64,000 nt of DNA from the NCBI GenBank assembly GCA_021464245.1, contig JADCRB010000040.1, positions 11,706,161 to 11,770,160 of the forward strand, in the 5' to 3' direction. The notes beneath the pieces are model-generated. The model saw only the letters and a program-made list of their open reading frames with translations, did not search any database and was not told the DNA's origin. Shown here piece by piece: positions 63,201-64,000 of the stretch. Origin of the DNA: Carallia brachiata. Taxonomy: Eukaryota; Streptophyta; Magnoliopsida; Malpighiales; Rhizophoraceae. Position 1 is the stretch's first letter; the number at the start of each line of letters is the position of its first letter. Made by a program: the position numbers and the translations under genes.

Positions 63201-64000
63201 AAGGCCATAGGGCCCAATAACTTCTACAAGTCCAACGATTACTCAATAGAGAAACAATTCAAAGGTCCGTATGGCATGTGATTAAGTGGAAGAATGCAAG
63301 GTGTGCTATAAGTATTTTTCGAATCTAACTCCAAGCTGGTAATGAGTGACTCAGAAATCCCAGTAGAAGACCATGGGAGCATGTGACCATTCTTCATAAG
63401 ATAGATTGTTAATTGGCGAGGTACAGCTTGTCTTTAGAGCAAGAGCGGTAAATAGCTTTGAAGATTTCCTGGCAAAATTGGTATAGGAAGAAAGGACGCA
63501 CTGATGGCATGGACATGAGTTGATGCTGGTGGGTGGTTGGTATATAAATTTTTAGAGAGAGAATACACGGACGCGACAGTCAAAGATGGGGCTATACGGG
63601 CTGATCTTATATATCTGACATAATTGAGCTGTTGTTTGATGCGAGAAATTTACATTTAAATTTTAAAATTTGAATTTCAAAATCCAAAGGACGAAAATTA
63701 AAATGGAGTTAGGCAAGAGAAACTAGACCAAAATGCACATAAACCCTAAAAATTGGGATCGGCGTTGGTTGGGGATGAGAAGGATGAATAAGAGTGGAAA
63801 TCGGGGTCTGTCTGTCGGGGTAAAACTTTCAAAAGAGGAAAGGGGACGCAAAAGCTTTAGTGATAAACTTGTACTGTTGATTGTACATGGTAATTACAGA
63901 GCTTCCTTTGGCGTTATTGGTTAGAATTGTGTAAAAAGGGAAGCTAGGAAATTGTGCAGTATGGCAAAGAGGTTCGCTCAGGTAGCGCAACAATAGTAAC
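60220..64000. other. Intergenic region, right end
   Basis: Upstream flank of the minus-strand patatin gene followed by AT-rich DNA with an ATT-rich run at 61299-61345. A LINE-like tail is listed separately. An open frame at 63733-63924 has no recognised feature. No further gene is supported before the window ends. Confidence 0.45.
62940..63128 (+). mobile_element. Possible LINE 3' tail
   Basis: TCTTAATAAAATCCTTCTGT followed by CGTTCAAAAAAA has the form of a plant LINE 3' terminus. No upstream coding domain is present, so at most a short truncated copy. Confidence 0.25.

Overview
The window is nuclear DNA of a flowering plant, most probably a woody eudicot; the species cannot be named from the sequence. 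The evidence is AT-rich intergenic DNA, short GT-AG introns, plant-only gene families, and plant-type SINEs, MITEs, LINE tails and LTR scraps. No rRNA, tRNA, CRISPR or organellar DNA was seen. Exon borders were placed by hand from splice consensus, reading phase and remembered family alignments, so edges of a few bases are approximate.

Left part (0-18 kb): three multi-exon genes lie head to tail on the minus strand. They are a PP2C-family phosphatase with a C-terminal cysteine-rich tail (2.2-6.0 kb), an FLDH-like NAD-dependent farnesol dehydrogenase (11.2-13.4 kb) and a DUF829/TMEM53-like alpha/beta hydrolase (14.7-17.9 kb). The first two carry single-base-scale indels that break otherwise clean reading frames; the third is intact. 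Middle (18-37 kb): after a 6 kb repeat-rich gap come a small TPR-like gene and a two-exon plant-only unknown on the plus strand, a degraded copia-like stretch with a CAG run, an intronless CXE carboxylesterase on the plus strand, and, tail to tail with it, a complete six-exon RPN11, the JAMM deubiquitinase of the 26S proteasome lid, on the minus strand.

Right part (37-64 kb): about 12 kb of gene-poor DNA holds a SINE, a LINE tail, hAT-like MITEs, a pair of Mutator-like MITEs with 9-bp target duplications, and layered tandem duplications. Two patatin-like phospholipase genes follow, arranged tail to tail (49.7-52.0 kb plus strand; 55.8-60.0 kb minus strand). They share the same seven-exon plan. 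One has Ala in place of a Gly in the oxyanion-hole motif.

The genes do not form a pathway. RPN11 is housekeeping; the patatin pair, CXE and FLDH belong to lipid or specialised metabolism and are unlinked neighbours. I found no convincing undescribed system. The most useful leads are the indel-broken genes, the DGGA patatin, the MITEs with intact target duplications, and the duplicated DNA upstream of the patatin genes.
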